A stretch of 34,892 nt of DNA from CAWUIO01 sp963922455 (GTDB lineage: Bacteria > Bacteroidota > Bacteroidia > Cytophagales > Microscillaceae), in the NCBI GenBank assembly GCA_963922455.1, contig CAWUIO010000070.1, positions 1 through 34,892 on the forward strand, given 5' to 3'. The notes under the pieces were generated by a model. It did not search any database. It saw nothing but the letters and a program-made list of their open reading frames with translations, and had not been told where the DNA came from. Shown piece after piece: positions 1 to 8,378 of this stretch (position 1 is the stretch's first letter; each line of letters starts with the position of its first letter). A program made the translations under genes and the position numbers.

Positions 1-79
1 CCGGCTCGGCAGCCTAGCCCGGCCCGGCCTGGCAGCCTTTTCCCAGTAAAAAAAGACATATCTGGGCCGGGCAAGCCCC
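1..79 (-). repeat. Dispersed GC-rich repeat, copy E (cut by window edge)
   Basis: Read on the minus strand, the copy starts 11 bases after the glutaminase stop codon with GGGGCTTGCCCGGCC (79 to 65) and continues into a CCAGGCCGGGCCGGGCT block. That block matches the copy at 15848-16084. The rest lies outside the window. It is in sense orientation behind the glutaminase gene, like most copies in this window. No ORF is supported. Confidence 0.7.
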
Positions 80-90
80 AAAAGTATACC

Positions 91-1704
91 CTATTCTTCG
101 GCCCCTTTAGAAATAAGAAAGTCTTCTAACTCTTGGAGTTGGGCAGCGCGAGCATCGGCTAAGGGGGTCCTTCCCCATCTATCTTTGGGATTTACCTTTG
201 CCCCTTTCTCAATAAGAAACCGTACTACATCCAACTGCCCCTCGGCCGAGGCCAAGTGAAGGGCCGTGCGGTAATCATAGTCACCACGGTCCAGATTGAC
301 TCCGGAAGCAATGAGGCGTTTTATTTCTAAGAGATCTCCCCCACTTGCGGCACTGATCAAAGCGAGTACATCGCGATACCCCGCCTCATATTTCTTTGAC
401 TTCGGATCGCGATCGGGACTCTTACTACTGAGGCCTTCAAATTTGTGCATGTTGTACTCTTGGGCCAAAAGACGGCAAAATTCTACCCCCCGAACGCTAT
501 TTCCTAGTGAATCTAAACGAGGCGACCAGATACACATTCCCAATAAATCGGGGATCACGACCATCATCACCCCAGAAACGCCACTTTTGGCCGGGAAGCC
601 AATCTTAAAGGCAAACTCGCCAGAATAGTCGTACATACCACAAGTAAGCATCAGGGACAAACAGTTTTTGACTGTCAGATCTTCAAACACGCGGCTACCT
701 GTGATGGGGCATATACCCGAATTGGCCAAGGTTGCCGCCACCATGGCATAACTCTCCGCATCGGTCTCAATGGAGCAGCATTGAAAGTAAAACTCCAAGG
801 TCTTGGTGATGTTCGTGTCTTCCGGGAAAGCATTTTTTTCTCGCATAAAATAGGCGAGGGCAAAATTACGGTCGGCAGTTTCCCGTTCTGACAAGTATAC
901 CGTGTTTTCAAAATTTACTTTACCTCCCCCACTAAGTTTCCGGAATATATTCATCACGTGTTCAAAGCGGTCGGCGGCATTGGCTTTACGCTTGATCAAA
1001 GAACAACTCATAATGGCCCCGGCATTGATCATGGGGTTATGCGGTAGATTATTCCGGTCCAGAGAGAGTTCATTAAAGCCTCTTCCACTGGGCTCAAAGC
1101 CTATATGCTTATGGACGTGTTCCTGCCCGAGTTCTTGCTGGGCAATACAATATAAAATGGGTTTACAGGCCGACTGAACACAAAAGGTAGTTTTGTAATC
1201 TCCCAAAGAAAAGCGTTGACCATCTAAAGTGCAGATGGATACGGCATAGAGTTCGGGGTCTACCCGCGCCAATTGCGGGATATAGGTGGCAACGGCTCCC
1301 CCGGTTTTCTCCTTGCTTTTAAGGAATATCGTTTCCATTGTTTTCGTAAAAGCCTCAAATTCGGGCACAGTGAGCCCGCTTTGTAAACATTTGCGAAGCA
1401 AAGCACTCCGCCCCATGAGTTCTTCAAAGGCCCGGTGGTCTATTTTTTTTAATAAATAATCGTTTTGACGACGCGATTTATCTATCTCTAAGTAATCTCG
1501 AAGGGCTTTTAAGCGGGGGTCGCTGAGGTAGACCCCCATTTTCTCGAGGGTTTGTATTATTTCCCGGGCATTAATAAAGACCTCTCCTTCTTCACAGAGT
1601 GCTTCAAATAAGGCTAGGTTTTCCTTGGCAGATGCGGTAGACGTTTGGGTAGTGGTCTGTTCGCGGCCCTTATACGAGCTCTCTTTCGATTTCTTGGCAG
1701 CCAT
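91..1704 (-). CDS. glsA: Glutaminase, kidney-type-like, with C-terminal ankyrin repeats
   Basis: Hydrolyses L-glutamine to glutamate and ammonia, probably in the cytoplasm because no signal peptide is seen. The catalytic domain spans about residues 135-415. Ser178 and Lys181 form the SxxK pair (QSACK), and Tyr141 in YIPQLA matches the active-site tyrosine. EPSGRGFN, PHNPMINAGAI, GMYDYSGEFAF and PAKSGVSG are strong family motifs. The N-terminal part (about 30-125) resembles the EF-hand-like helical domain of animal GLS, and residues 440-535 form two or three ankyrin repeats (TALHLASAEGQLDVVRFLI). At 537 residues it is much longer than the roughly 310-residue E. coli type enzymes. It begins at the ATG complementary to 1702-1704. 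The full three-part layout matches animal kidney-type glutaminase. The family call is very secure; the role of the ankyrins is unknown. Confidence 0.95.
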   Translation of the reverse strand: MAAKKSKESSYKGREQTTTQTSTASAKENLALFEALCEEGEVFINAREIIQTLEKMGVYLSDPRLKALRDYLEIDKSRRQNDYLLKKIDHRAFEELMGRSALLRKCLQSGLTVPEFEAFTKTMETIFLKSKEKTGGAVATYIPQLARVDPELYAVSICTLDGQRFSLGDYKTTFCVQSACKPILYCIAQQELGQEHVHKHIGFEPSGRGFNELSLDRNNLPHNPMINAGAIMSCSLIKRKANAADRFEHVMNIFRKLSGGGKVNFENTVYLSERETADRNFALAYFMREKNAFPEDTNITKTLEFYFQCCSIETDAESYAMVAATLANSGICPITGSRVFEDLTVKNCLSLMLTCGMYDYSGEFAFKIGFPAKSGVSGVMMVVIPDLLGMCIWSPRLDSLGNSVRGVEFCRLLAQEYNMHKFEGLSSKSPDRDPKSKKYEAGYRDVLALISAASGGDLLEIKRLIASGVNLDRGDYDYRTALHLASAEGQLDVVRFLIEKGAKVNPKDRWGRTPLADARAAQLQELEDFLISKGAEE

Positions 1705-1790
1705 AGCAAGTGTTTAATAGCCCTTGAGGCTAAGCTTTATGTGTTACAACAGGTTTACTTTATACGAGTAATATACGTACGAAATCCTTC

Positions 1791-1818
1791 AATAAATAAA
1801 AAAAGAGGCCGAAGCCTC
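1791..1818 (-). terminator. Rho-independent terminator with UUCG tetraloop
   Basis: On the minus strand GAGGC-TTCG-GCCTC (1818 to 1805) forms a perfect 5-bp stem with the very stable C(UUCG)G loop, followed by seven T and more T-rich sequence. It lies about 70 bases after the stop of the TonB-like gene at 1886 and probably ends that transcript before the glutaminase gene. Confidence 0.75.
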
Positions 1819-1821
1819 CTT

Positions 1822-1849
1822 AAAATTCATATACTAAAATTCATATACT
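1822..1849. repeat. Perfect 14-bp tandem duplication
   Basis: AAAATTCATATACT occurs twice head to tail (1822-1835 and 1836-1849), between the TonB-like gene and its terminator. It looks like a recent slippage or duplication event; no function is apparent. Confidence 0.9.
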
Positions 1850-1885
1850 GTGTTAGCCCAATCTAGACGGGCAAGCCAGAACAAG

Positions 1886-2296
1886 CTAACGAACAGCGAT
1901 AGACATCGTTTTTTTAACGCGTACCGCTTGACCCTGTTGTAAACCAGGATTCCAGGGAGGGGCATTTTCTAATAACTTCACGACGGCTTCATCTACCCCT
2001 GAGCCCAAGCCTTTAATTACGTGAATGTTGCTTAATTTTCCATCTTTTTCAATGACAAACTGCACAAATACATTACCTTTAACACCGTTTTTAAGGGCTT
2101 CGTCAGGACGTTTGAGATTATCTTCGGTGTATTGAAAAAAAGCACACATACCCCCATTGGGTTTAGGCGGCTTTTCCGTTATTTTATAGATTTTGCCTTC
2201 TTGAGCGAAGCTCTGAGACTGGCTGATACATACGAAGACCAAGGTTCCCAAACTGAGGATGGCCCACTTTGAAACTTTTGCAAGATTGAATTTCAT
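1886..2296 (-). CDS. Secreted TonB C-terminal-domain protein
   Basis: This 136-residue protein has an N-terminal signal peptide (hydrophobic core WAILSLGTLVFVCI, probable cleavage after SFAQ near residue 32). Residues 50-136 form a TonB C-terminal fold, with GNVFVQFVIEKDGKLSNIHVIKG and PPWNPGLQQGQAVRVKKT as typical motifs. Unlike a true TonB it has no proline-rich spanning segment, so it is probably a periplasmic stand-alone domain. Such proteins are common in Bacteroidota and their exact role is not established. It is a single-gene unit with a good promoter match upstream and a strong terminator downstream. Confidence 0.85.
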   Translation of the reverse strand: MKFNLAKVSKWAILSLGTLVFVCISQSQSFAQEGKIYKITEKPPKPNGGMCAFFQYTEDNLKRPDEALKNGVKGNVFVQFVIEKDGKLSNIHVIKGLGSGVDEAVVKLLENAPPWNPGLQQGQAVRVKKTMSIAVR

Positions 2297-2364
2297 AAAA
2301 GGATGCCCGATTTTAATGTTAATATTATTTGTGGTAAACCCTATAAAAGCGGAATTTGTTGATT

Positions 2365-2398
2365 CAAATTTAAAAGATCACGAATAATCCACTACAAA
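2365..2398 (-). promoter_or_regulatory. Bacteroidota-type promoter for the TonB-like gene
   Basis: Read on the minus strand there is TTTG (2398 to 2395), a 22-bp gap, then TAAATTTG (2372 to 2365). These match the Bacteroidota -33 TTTG and -7 TAnnTTTG elements. The start codon at 2296 is about 70 bases downstream. Confidence 0.5.
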
Positions 2399-2538
2399 AA
2401 TAATTTTTTTAAGAATAAATTAAAAAAATTGTACTTGACCACTACTATTTATACTAAAACTTATACCCAATTAGTTCCGTCCTTTTGGTAAGAATTCTTG
2501 TTTTGATTTGGTAAACCCCATAATCGTAAGAATAATTT

Positions 2539-3363
2539 ATGCGAATTAAGGCTTTTTACAGATTTTCAATTTTTTTGTTTTTTTTAGGATATTTCCCCGA
2601 TTTGGCTGTAGCCCAAATTTTAAACGTGGAAAAGTCCCGTTTGGATAAAGACACCACCAAACGCTATTTTATCAATGCGGCTTTTAGCTTTCGAGCTAAT
2701 AACCGAACCGCCGATGTCAATGATCCCATTCGCTTTTTAAGTTTTAACAGCAACCTGGATGTGGCTTATCTCTCCAAGCAGCATTCGTATATGCTGCTTA
2801 ACTTCTTAGATTACCTCTCTATTAATGAAGACCCATTTATTAGTTTTGGTTACACCCATGGACGAATTAATTTTTTGCGAGAGAAGCGAATCTCCTATGA
2901 ATTATTTGCCCAAGGCCAATATGACCTACTCAGAGGACTGGATGAACGGTATTTGACCGGAGGGGGTATCCGTATTAAAATTGCCGATAAAAGCTGGTAT
3001 TCCCTCTACCTGGGGCTGGGAATTATGTATGAACACGAACAATGGGATGACCCCCAAGTGGAGGGCCGGGAAGTGATTACCGACATTCTCAAATCGGCCA
3101 ATTATTTGAGTGCCCGAGTGGAATTGACCAACTATTTAGACTTTAACTTTATCTGCTATTACCAAGGCGGTAAAGATAATGTCTTCTTGAAATTTCGCAA
3201 CCGCTTCAATTCGGACACCAATCTCAGCGTGAAGGTCAACGAAATGATCAGTCTACGTACAAGCTTTGTTTGGGCTTTTGATACGGACCCTGTCGTACCC
3301 ATTACCAAATTTATCTACTCAATCTCTAACGGAATACAATTTAATTTGGGTAGCAAAAAATAA
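2539..3363 (+). CDS. DUF481-like outer-membrane beta-barrel protein
   Basis: This 274-residue protein has a signal peptide (residues 1-26, ending DLAVAQ) followed by alternating amphipathic strands rich in aromatic residues. The strands end in FIYSISNGIQFNLGSKK, with a Phe/Leu-rich last strand as in outer-membrane barrels. Features such as FSFRANNRTADVN, LNFLDYLSI and RVELTNYLDFNF recall DUF481/YdiY-like proteins, which are predicted outer-membrane proteins of unknown function. It is a single gene convergent with the HNH-family gene, 30 bases away. The family is assigned by general resemblance, so the barrel call is firmer than the DUF number. Confidence 0.6.
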   Translation: MRIKAFYRFSIFLFFLGYFPDLAVAQILNVEKSRLDKDTTKRYFINAAFSFRANNRTADVNDPIRFLSFNSNLDVAYLSKQHSYMLLNFLDYLSINEDPFISFGYTHGRINFLREKRISYELFAQGQYDLLRGLDERYLTGGGIRIKIADKSWYSLYLGLGIMYEHEQWDDPQVEGREVITDILKSANYLSARVELTNYLDFNFICYYQGGKDNVFLKFRNRFNSDTNLSVKVNEMISLRTSFVWAFDTDPVVPITKFIYSISNGIQFNLGSKK

Positions 3364-3393
3364 GAATACGGAAGATTATTAGGGAAAGCCTCA

Positions 3394-4068
3394 TTAAGCA
3401 TTTTTGAGGAAGTATATCATTACTTCATTAAAGCGACGAAAGCGGCCTTGCTGGTCACGCTCCTCCAATTTTTTCGTGATTTTTGCAATTTGCGATTTGC
3501 TGACTTTCCGGGCCAAGGTTAACACCTCTTGCATAATGGCCTTTCTTTGTTGTTTGAGGCGCTCGGCATTGAGGTTGAGCACCTCTATAGTACAAAAGAG
3601 GGTTTGTTGCTCAGGGCTCAACTTCCGAAAATTATCCCGGCATTTTTTTACGGTACGGAAGGTCCCCGCGGGGATTATTTCCCCTAAGGTATTATACCTA
3701 AAATAACCCGCACAACGGCGATCGGAAATATAATCAGGGATAATGGTATCTCGCTTGGCCATGTAGCCTACCTGATATTGGGGCGGTAATTTTTCGGGTT
3801 GCCTAAGGGCCAAAAACATGTTGGAGTAGTCCAGCTCTTGATCCGGGAAGTGCTCAATCGGGTTAAAATGGATCAAAATAGCCGTTTCTGGAGTAATTTC
3901 GTCGAGGGTATAGCAGCATAAGAAACCTTGGTCATAAAGCAAGGTACGCATGATATCGGCAATGACCGCCGGGGGCAAATTGTCAAACTGCGGTTTGAAT
4001 TTGGTGTAGCGTATGTTTTTTAAGTTGTTAAGCGTCTGCGGCTCCTGACTTTTATCTATAAATCGCAT
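3394..4068 (-). CDS. PtuB-like / TIGR02646 HNH-family protein with degenerate zinc site
   Basis: This 224-residue protein is the putative effector nuclease of a Septu-like pair. Family features in order: LLYDQGFLCCYT (43-54), where TIGR02646/PtuB proteins have a CxYC metal-binding turn; IHFNP...LDYSN (66-83), matching the usual EHFRP...LDYxN; then GYFRYNTLGEIIP (121-133) and VLNLNAERLKQQR (163-175), the distal family signature. His67 and Asn83 of the HNH core are kept. The second cysteine of the CxxC turn is Thr54, and the cysteines normally after the Asn (LxC...CN) are missing (LALRQPEKL). It starts 41 bases after the ATPase stop, so co-transcription is likely. Family assignment is from recalled consensus. 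Whether it still cleaves nucleic acid is open. Confidence 0.65.
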   Translation of the reverse strand: MRFIDKSQEPQTLNNLKNIRYTKFKPQFDNLPPAVIADIMRTLLYDQGFLCCYTLDEITPETAILIHFNPIEHFPDQELDYSNMFLALRQPEKLPPQYQVGYMAKRDTIIPDYISDRRCAGYFRYNTLGEIIPAGTFRTVKKCRDNFRKLSPEQQTLFCTIEVLNLNAERLKQQRKAIMQEVLTLARKVSKSQIAKITKKLEERDQQGRFRRFNEVMIYFLKNA

Positions 4069-4109
4069 ACCAGCGGCAAATTTGTTCTAGGGTTTATATG
4101 CAATGCCAT

Positions 4110-5345
4110 TCAGACCTCAAAAAAGGCCAGCATCACATCGGCTCGGGCCAATTCTGGATCGTCCTGGCCAATATTTTCATTGAGATATTCCCGAAGCTCT
4201 ACGGCTTCGGCAGAACTTCCTTCACCCAACTCTATCAATTCAAAGTAACGGGTGATTTTATCTTGCACACTTTCGAGGCGTTCGGCCGTTTGCATGGTAT
4301 TTCTGAGCACATCATTGGCCGTGCGTCCGTAATGGGTGGGCGGATAAAAAGCTTTGCCCTCCTGCACCGTAATAATCCGGTCTTGTACAGTACCCAAGAT
4401 CAAAGGAGAGTGGGTCGTCACAATAAATTGAATATTCGGGAAGGATTCCTTTAAGCTTTCGACTACCTTCTTTTGCCAGGAAGGGTGTAGATGTAAATCT
4501 AGCTCATCAATGAGAACAATACCCTTGGTCAAGGTGGCAGCTTTATCTCTTTGATGGGGATTAAGCACCGAGCAACGGAAGGCGATATCGGCTACCATGG
4601 CCAACATATTGCGCACCCCATCGCTTAAGTATTGAAATGGCAATTTACGTCCATCACTAAATTCCATCACCAATTCCCGGCGATTATAGTCAAAATAGAT
4701 ATTATCACAGTGGTCGATACAATTGATCACGGCTTTTCTGACTACTTGTAAGCCCGCCGAGTCTTTCCTTTGCTGCAATACGACTATTTCTTCCTTCTCA
4801 AACCACTTGGTAAAAAATTTATTATTAGAAGTAGCTTTGAGCCCATTATAATACCCGTCTTGCAAGCGCGAACCCGTAATTTTGTGGGTATCGGGCCTTT
4901 CTTTCCAAAGTCTTTCCGTTGAATAATATACAATTACGGGTAGATCTACGGTCTCACCCGCCCGGATCTTTTCTTGAATATCCCGGGCAGCATTTTTAAT
5001 GGATTGGGCGTGTACGTAGGTGGTTTTGTTTTTGGGGCCGGTTAATTCCCGGAGCCATTGCATGGGCTCCTCGCTCACTTCACCCCAGGCTTCTACTTCC
5101 ACGGGAAATTGCTCATTAATATCATACTCCGAATTGGTCACCCGGATGTCTTCCGCTTTGATGTGTCGGGTTTCGGCATAATCAATTCCTAAGAAAAAAG
5201 AACCCACCGTAATCGTGAGCGCCTCGAGAATTGCCGTTTTTCCGGTACCATTCCCCCCAATCACGATATTGAAGTTTGGATGAAATTCAATCTCGATCTC
5301 CTCATAGGCCCGGAAGTTACGTAGACGGAGTTTATCTATTCTCAT
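4110..5345 (-). CDS. PtuA-like ABC/AAA ATPase of a Septu-like defence pair
   Basis: A 411-residue SMC/RecF-like ATPase. It has Walker A GGNGTGKT (30-37), an ABC-signature-like LSDGVRNML (240-248), Walker B GIVLIDELDLHLHP (275-288) and a switch histidine in TTHSP (310-314). The N-terminal LRNFRAYEEIEIEFHPNFNIVIG is typical of AAA_15/AAA_21 proteins. The C-terminal part has YGRTANDVLRNTM (339-351) and GQDDPELARAD, as in ATPases paired with HNH partners (Septu PtuA, and the PtuA subunits of retron Ec78-type systems). It lacks the TOPRIM domain of OLD nucleases, so it needs a partner effector. Its partner gene follows directly on the same strand. No reverse transcriptase or ncRNA gene is seen nearby, arguing for stand-alone Septu-like rather than retron. 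The ATPase is certain; the defence role is inferred. Confidence 0.75.
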   Translation of the reverse strand: MRIDKLRLRNFRAYEEIEIEFHPNFNIVIGGNGTGKTAILEALTITVGSFFLGIDYAETRHIKAEDIRVTNSEYDINEQFPVEVEAWGEVSEEPMQWLRELTGPKNKTTYVHAQSIKNAARDIQEKIRAGETVDLPVIVYYSTERLWKERPDTHKITGSRLQDGYYNGLKATSNNKFFTKWFEKEEIVVLQQRKDSAGLQVVRKAVINCIDHCDNIYFDYNRRELVMEFSDGRKLPFQYLSDGVRNMLAMVADIAFRCSVLNPHQRDKAATLTKGIVLIDELDLHLHPSWQKKVVESLKESFPNIQFIVTTHSPLILGTVQDRIITVQEGKAFYPPTHYGRTANDVLRNTMQTAERLESVQDKITRYFELIELGEGSSAEAVELREYLNENIGQDDPELARADVMLAFFEV

Positions 5346-5529
5346 AAGTGCTTTAAGCTTAGCGCTTTTTAAATACCAATCTTCAAAAGAAAGGAAATTT
5401 TGGAGGAGTGAAAAATGCTGAGAGCATTAATTATTACAAATAGCTATTTGAACCTAAAAAACCAGTATTTTCAAAGCATAAGCGCCTATTTATGCCCATA
5501 TAATAGGTTCTTCTGGCTAAGCACTCCAC

Positions 5530-5570
5530 AAAAAAATAGGAAGCCAAACTCGTATTGTCGTTTGGCCTCC
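5530..5570 (-). terminator. Rho-independent terminator of ctpA
   Basis: On the minus strand GGAGGCCAAAC (5570 to 5560) pairs with GTTTGGCTTCC (5549 to 5539), an 11-bp stem with one G-U pair and a 10-base loop, followed by TATTTTTTT. It starts 15 bases after the ctpA stop and separates ctpA from the ATPase gene, so the defence pair needs its own promoter between about 5346 and 5530. Confidence 0.85.
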
Positions 5571-5584
5571 CACTACATAATGAA

Positions 5585-7198
5585 TTATTTCTTAGAAGAC
5601 TTCGCCAGTTGGATAGCTTCTTCAAAAAGCCCTAAGGCCTCTTGGAAATCCTCATCTTTTTGATTGAACACCCGGTAAAACCCTTCGCTGTCCCAAAGGC
5701 TTTTCCCTACAAAGGCTTTGAGATAATGCTGGATCATTTCTTCCGACTGCTTATAGTCCTCTTCATCATACGCAATACCCGCGGCTTCCCCTCGCGCTAT
5801 CAAACTCTTCATGTCTTCCTCACTAAATCGGAAAGATTCTGAAAATTCCTGAATAGAATATTCATTTAGTTTACTTTCATGATCTTTAAAATAGTTGAGG
5901 GCAAACTCGCGAACCAGATTTTGATTGTAAAGCTTATTTAAGTAAGGGAACCGAGCCGTGTCTAAGGCTACAAAATGATCCGGGATGATACCTCCCCCGC
6001 CATAAACCGTTCGCCCTTTACGGGTTTTATACTTCTGGTCATCGTCCAAACGAATGCTATCCCGACTAAACAATTCTCCGTGGCTATTGTATTCTGAGTA
6101 GTCCTGATACGGTTTTTGAATAGAGCGACCACTGGGTGTGTAATACCGGGAAATAGTCAAACGTAACTCCGAGCCATCGGTCAAGTTAAGCGGCATTTGC
6201 ACCAAGCCTTTTCCAAAAGACCTTCTCCCCACGATCAAGGCCCGGTCATTATCTTGCAAGGCACCGGCTACAATTTCGGAGGCTGATGCACTGTTTTCAT
6301 TGACTAAAACGATGATGGGGCCCTTCTCAAAGAGGCCATCAAACTTAGCCCGGTACTCCGTATCATATTTTGTACCCTTGCCGTCGGTATATACAATTTT
6401 TGCGTTTCCTCCGATCATCTCATCTACCATCTTCACGGCTTTGTCTAAGTAGCCCCCTCGGTTGTCCCGAAGGTCTAGCATAAGGCGTTTCATGCCCGAT
6501 TTTTTAAGCTCTTTTACTGCGTTTCTAAACTCAGTATAGGTAGTAGCGCCAAAACTTCTTACTTTAATATAACCTACTTGCTTATTGACCATGTAGCTCA
6601 CATCAATGGAGTTTTGAGGTATTTTATCCCGTATAACCGTAAAGTCTAATAAGTCATCCTCACCATATCGCTTGATACCCAACTTAACTTCTGTCCCTTT
6701 TTGACCGCGCAGCCACTTATACACCTTCAAATTGTCTGGTTGGATATCGGGGCCTGCTACTGGTACCCCATCCACACTGACGATACGGTCCCCACTTTGC
6801 AAACCAACCGCTTCTGAAGGGCCTCCTGGGAGGGGAGCCACCACAAAAATGGTATCCTTGAAAATATTAAACTCAATCCCTATGCCTTCAAAATTACCTT
6901 CCAATTCTTGATGGGCTTGTTTTACATCCTCGGCCGGAATGTATACCGTATGAGGATCGAGCTTTTCCAACATCATGGTAATGGAGTAATCCACCAAAGA
7001 GTCGGTATCTACCGAGTCTACATAATTGCGATCGATATATGTGAGAATTTCTCGGAATTTTAAATAAGCTTTAGTAATGGATTTCATGTTTTGTCCGCCA
7101 AACATATTGGCCCCAATCAGAATTCCACCGGTAATGGCCAAGCTTAGTAGCAGGGGTAAGCGAACTTGCGATTTCGTATTTTGAATGCTGTCTTTCAC
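5585..7198 (-). CDS. ctpA: C-terminal processing protease, S41 family
   Basis: A 537-residue serine protease with an N-terminal hydrophobic anchor (residues 13-33), so it probably acts in the periplasm. A PDZ domain covers about residues 95-190 (LPGGPSEAVGLQSGDRIVSVDG). The S41 catalytic core follows with Ser305 (NENSASASEI), Lys330 (SFGKG) and Gln334, the usual Ser-Lys-Gln arrangement; LMLDLRDNRGGYLDKAV is another family hallmark. About 120 residues after the core are helical and probably regulatory. The family cleaves C-terminal regions of envelope proteins. It starts at the ATG complementary to 7196-7198, diverges from rsmH and is a single-gene unit. Confidence 0.93.
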   Translation of the reverse strand: MKDSIQNTKSQVRLPLLLSLAITGGILIGANMFGGQNMKSITKAYLKFREILTYIDRNYVDSVDTDSLVDYSITMMLEKLDPHTVYIPAEDVKQAHQELEGNFEGIGIEFNIFKDTIFVVAPLPGGPSEAVGLQSGDRIVSVDGVPVAGPDIQPDNLKVYKWLRGQKGTEVKLGIKRYGEDDLLDFTVIRDKIPQNSIDVSYMVNKQVGYIKVRSFGATTYTEFRNAVKELKKSGMKRLMLDLRDNRGGYLDKAVKMVDEMIGGNAKIVYTDGKGTKYDTEYRAKFDGLFEKGPIIVLVNENSASASEIVAGALQDNDRALIVGRRSFGKGLVQMPLNLTDGSELRLTISRYYTPSGRSIQKPYQDYSEYNSHGELFSRDSIRLDDDQKYKTRKGRTVYGGGGIIPDHFVALDTARFPYLNKLYNQNLVREFALNYFKDHESKLNEYSIQEFSESFRFSEEDMKSLIARGEAAGIAYDEEDYKQSEEMIQHYLKAFVGKSLWDSEGFYRVFNQKDEDFQEALGLFEEAIQLAKSSKK

Positions 7199-7394
7199 CT
7201 TAAAAGAATACGTTTAGAATGTTTAAAAAAGAATATCTCAGAGCAAAACCAAGAACTATTCGTTTAAATTTGATGGCTTATTTATAATAAAGGATTATTA
7301 CAAAAAGTAAAATAAGGAATCTCTTATTCAAACCCAAGTTTTTGCCGCTTAGGTGTAATTTTTACTTAAAAAGGATTTCTAAAGTTTCCTAACG

Positions 7395-7402
7395 TAAATT
7401 TG
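7395..7402 (+). promoter_or_regulatory. -7 element (TAAATTTG) upstream of rsmH
   Basis: Exact match to the Bacteroidota -7 motif TAnnTTTG, 26 bases before the rsmH ATG. No clear -33 TTTG is present at the expected spacing. A second TAAATTTG occurs further upstream at 7265-7272. Confidence 0.4.
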
Positions 7403-7428
7403 GCAACTAAAGATCAATAAATTTACTC

Positions 7429-8367
7429 ATGGCCGATCCCTATCATATCCCTGTACTAGCTTCAGAGTCTATCGAGCACCTGGCTATTCAAGCCGAAGGC
7501 ACCTACGTTGACCTTACTTTTGGGGGGGGAGGGCACTCCCAGCGTATCTTAGAAAAACTGTCACCCCAAGGGCAGTTGGTATCTTTTGACCAAGATACTT
7601 CGGCTTATGAAGTTTCTCAAAGTATGCTAGCTCCCAACTTTCGGTTTGTGCAATCCAACTTCCGTTTTTTTTCTAAATACCTCAAATTGTTTGGCCATAG
7701 CCCCGTAGATGGCATTCTAGCCGACCTGGGTATTTCTTCTCATCAAATTGACACCCCCCAAAGAGGTTTTTCTACCCGCTTTGATGCCCCCCTGGATATG
7801 CGGATGAATGCCCAACAAACCCTAAGGGCCGAAGACATTGTGGCCAGCTATTCTGAAAGTCAATTACAGAACTTGCTCGGAATGTACGGGGAAGTCCGCA
7901 ATGCCCGCACCCTGGCCCAAGCCCTAGTACGAAAGCGTTTAAAAGACCCTATCAAAAGCACCGAAGATTTAAAAAATATATTGCGTCGTTATGCCCCTCG
8001 GGGCAAGGAAAACCGCTACTTCGCCCAGGTTTTTCAAGCCCTGCGGATTGAAGTAAATGATGAATTAGGGGCCTTGAAAGACATGCTCCTACAATGCCCC
8101 CTTATTCTAAAACCAGGTGGCCGGCTCGTAATTTTATCCTACCATTCCTTGGAAGACCGCCCGGTGAAAAATTTTATCCAAAAAGGCAAATTTACCGGAG
8201 AAGTAGAAAAAGACCTCTATGGCAATTTTTATACCCCTTTAAGCCCCGTGATCCGTAAAGCTCTCCAGGCTGGTCCGGAAGAACAAGCCCAAAACCCCCG
8301 GTCCCGTAGCGTAAGGCTCCGCGTGGCTGAGCGCAATCCCGATCCAAAACCGAATATTTCTTCTTAA
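7429..8367 (+). CDS. rsmH: 16S rRNA (cytosine1402-N4)-methyltransferase RsmH
   Basis: A 312-residue SAM-dependent methyltransferase, the usual length for RsmH/MraW. HIPVLASESIEHL (6-18), VDLTFGGGGHSQRIL (27-41), ADLGISSHQID, GFSTRFDAPLDMRMN and RYFAQVFQALRIEVNDELGALK are highly specific family motifs. LSYHSLEDRPVKNF is the late signature. It methylates N4 of C1402 in the small-subunit rRNA decoding centre. It normally opens the division/cell-wall cluster after mraZ; here the upstream gene is divergent ctpA and mraZ is absent. The next cluster genes come after a 539-bp gap filled by a repeat. Confidence 0.97.
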   Translation: MADPYHIPVLASESIEHLAIQAEGTYVDLTFGGGGHSQRILEKLSPQGQLVSFDQDTSAYEVSQSMLAPNFRFVQSNFRFFSKYLKLFGHSPVDGILADLGISSHQIDTPQRGFSTRFDAPLDMRMNAQQTLRAEDIVASYSESQLQNLLGMYGEVRNARTLAQALVRKRLKDPIKSTEDLKNILRRYAPRGKENRYFAQVFQALRIEVNDELGALKDMLLQCPLILKPGGRLVILSYHSLEDRPVKNFIQKGKFTGEVEKDLYGNFYTPLSPVIRKALQAGPEEQAQNPRSRSVRLRVAERNPDPKPNISS

Positions 8368-8378
8368 AAAAAACATAT

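Noticed and set aside
5346..5585. Retron ncRNA or reverse transcriptase linked to the ATPase/HNH pair
   Set aside because: The 240-base gap has no msr-msd-like structure that I can see and no reverse transcriptase gene occurs in the window; ctpA and its terminator lie there instead.
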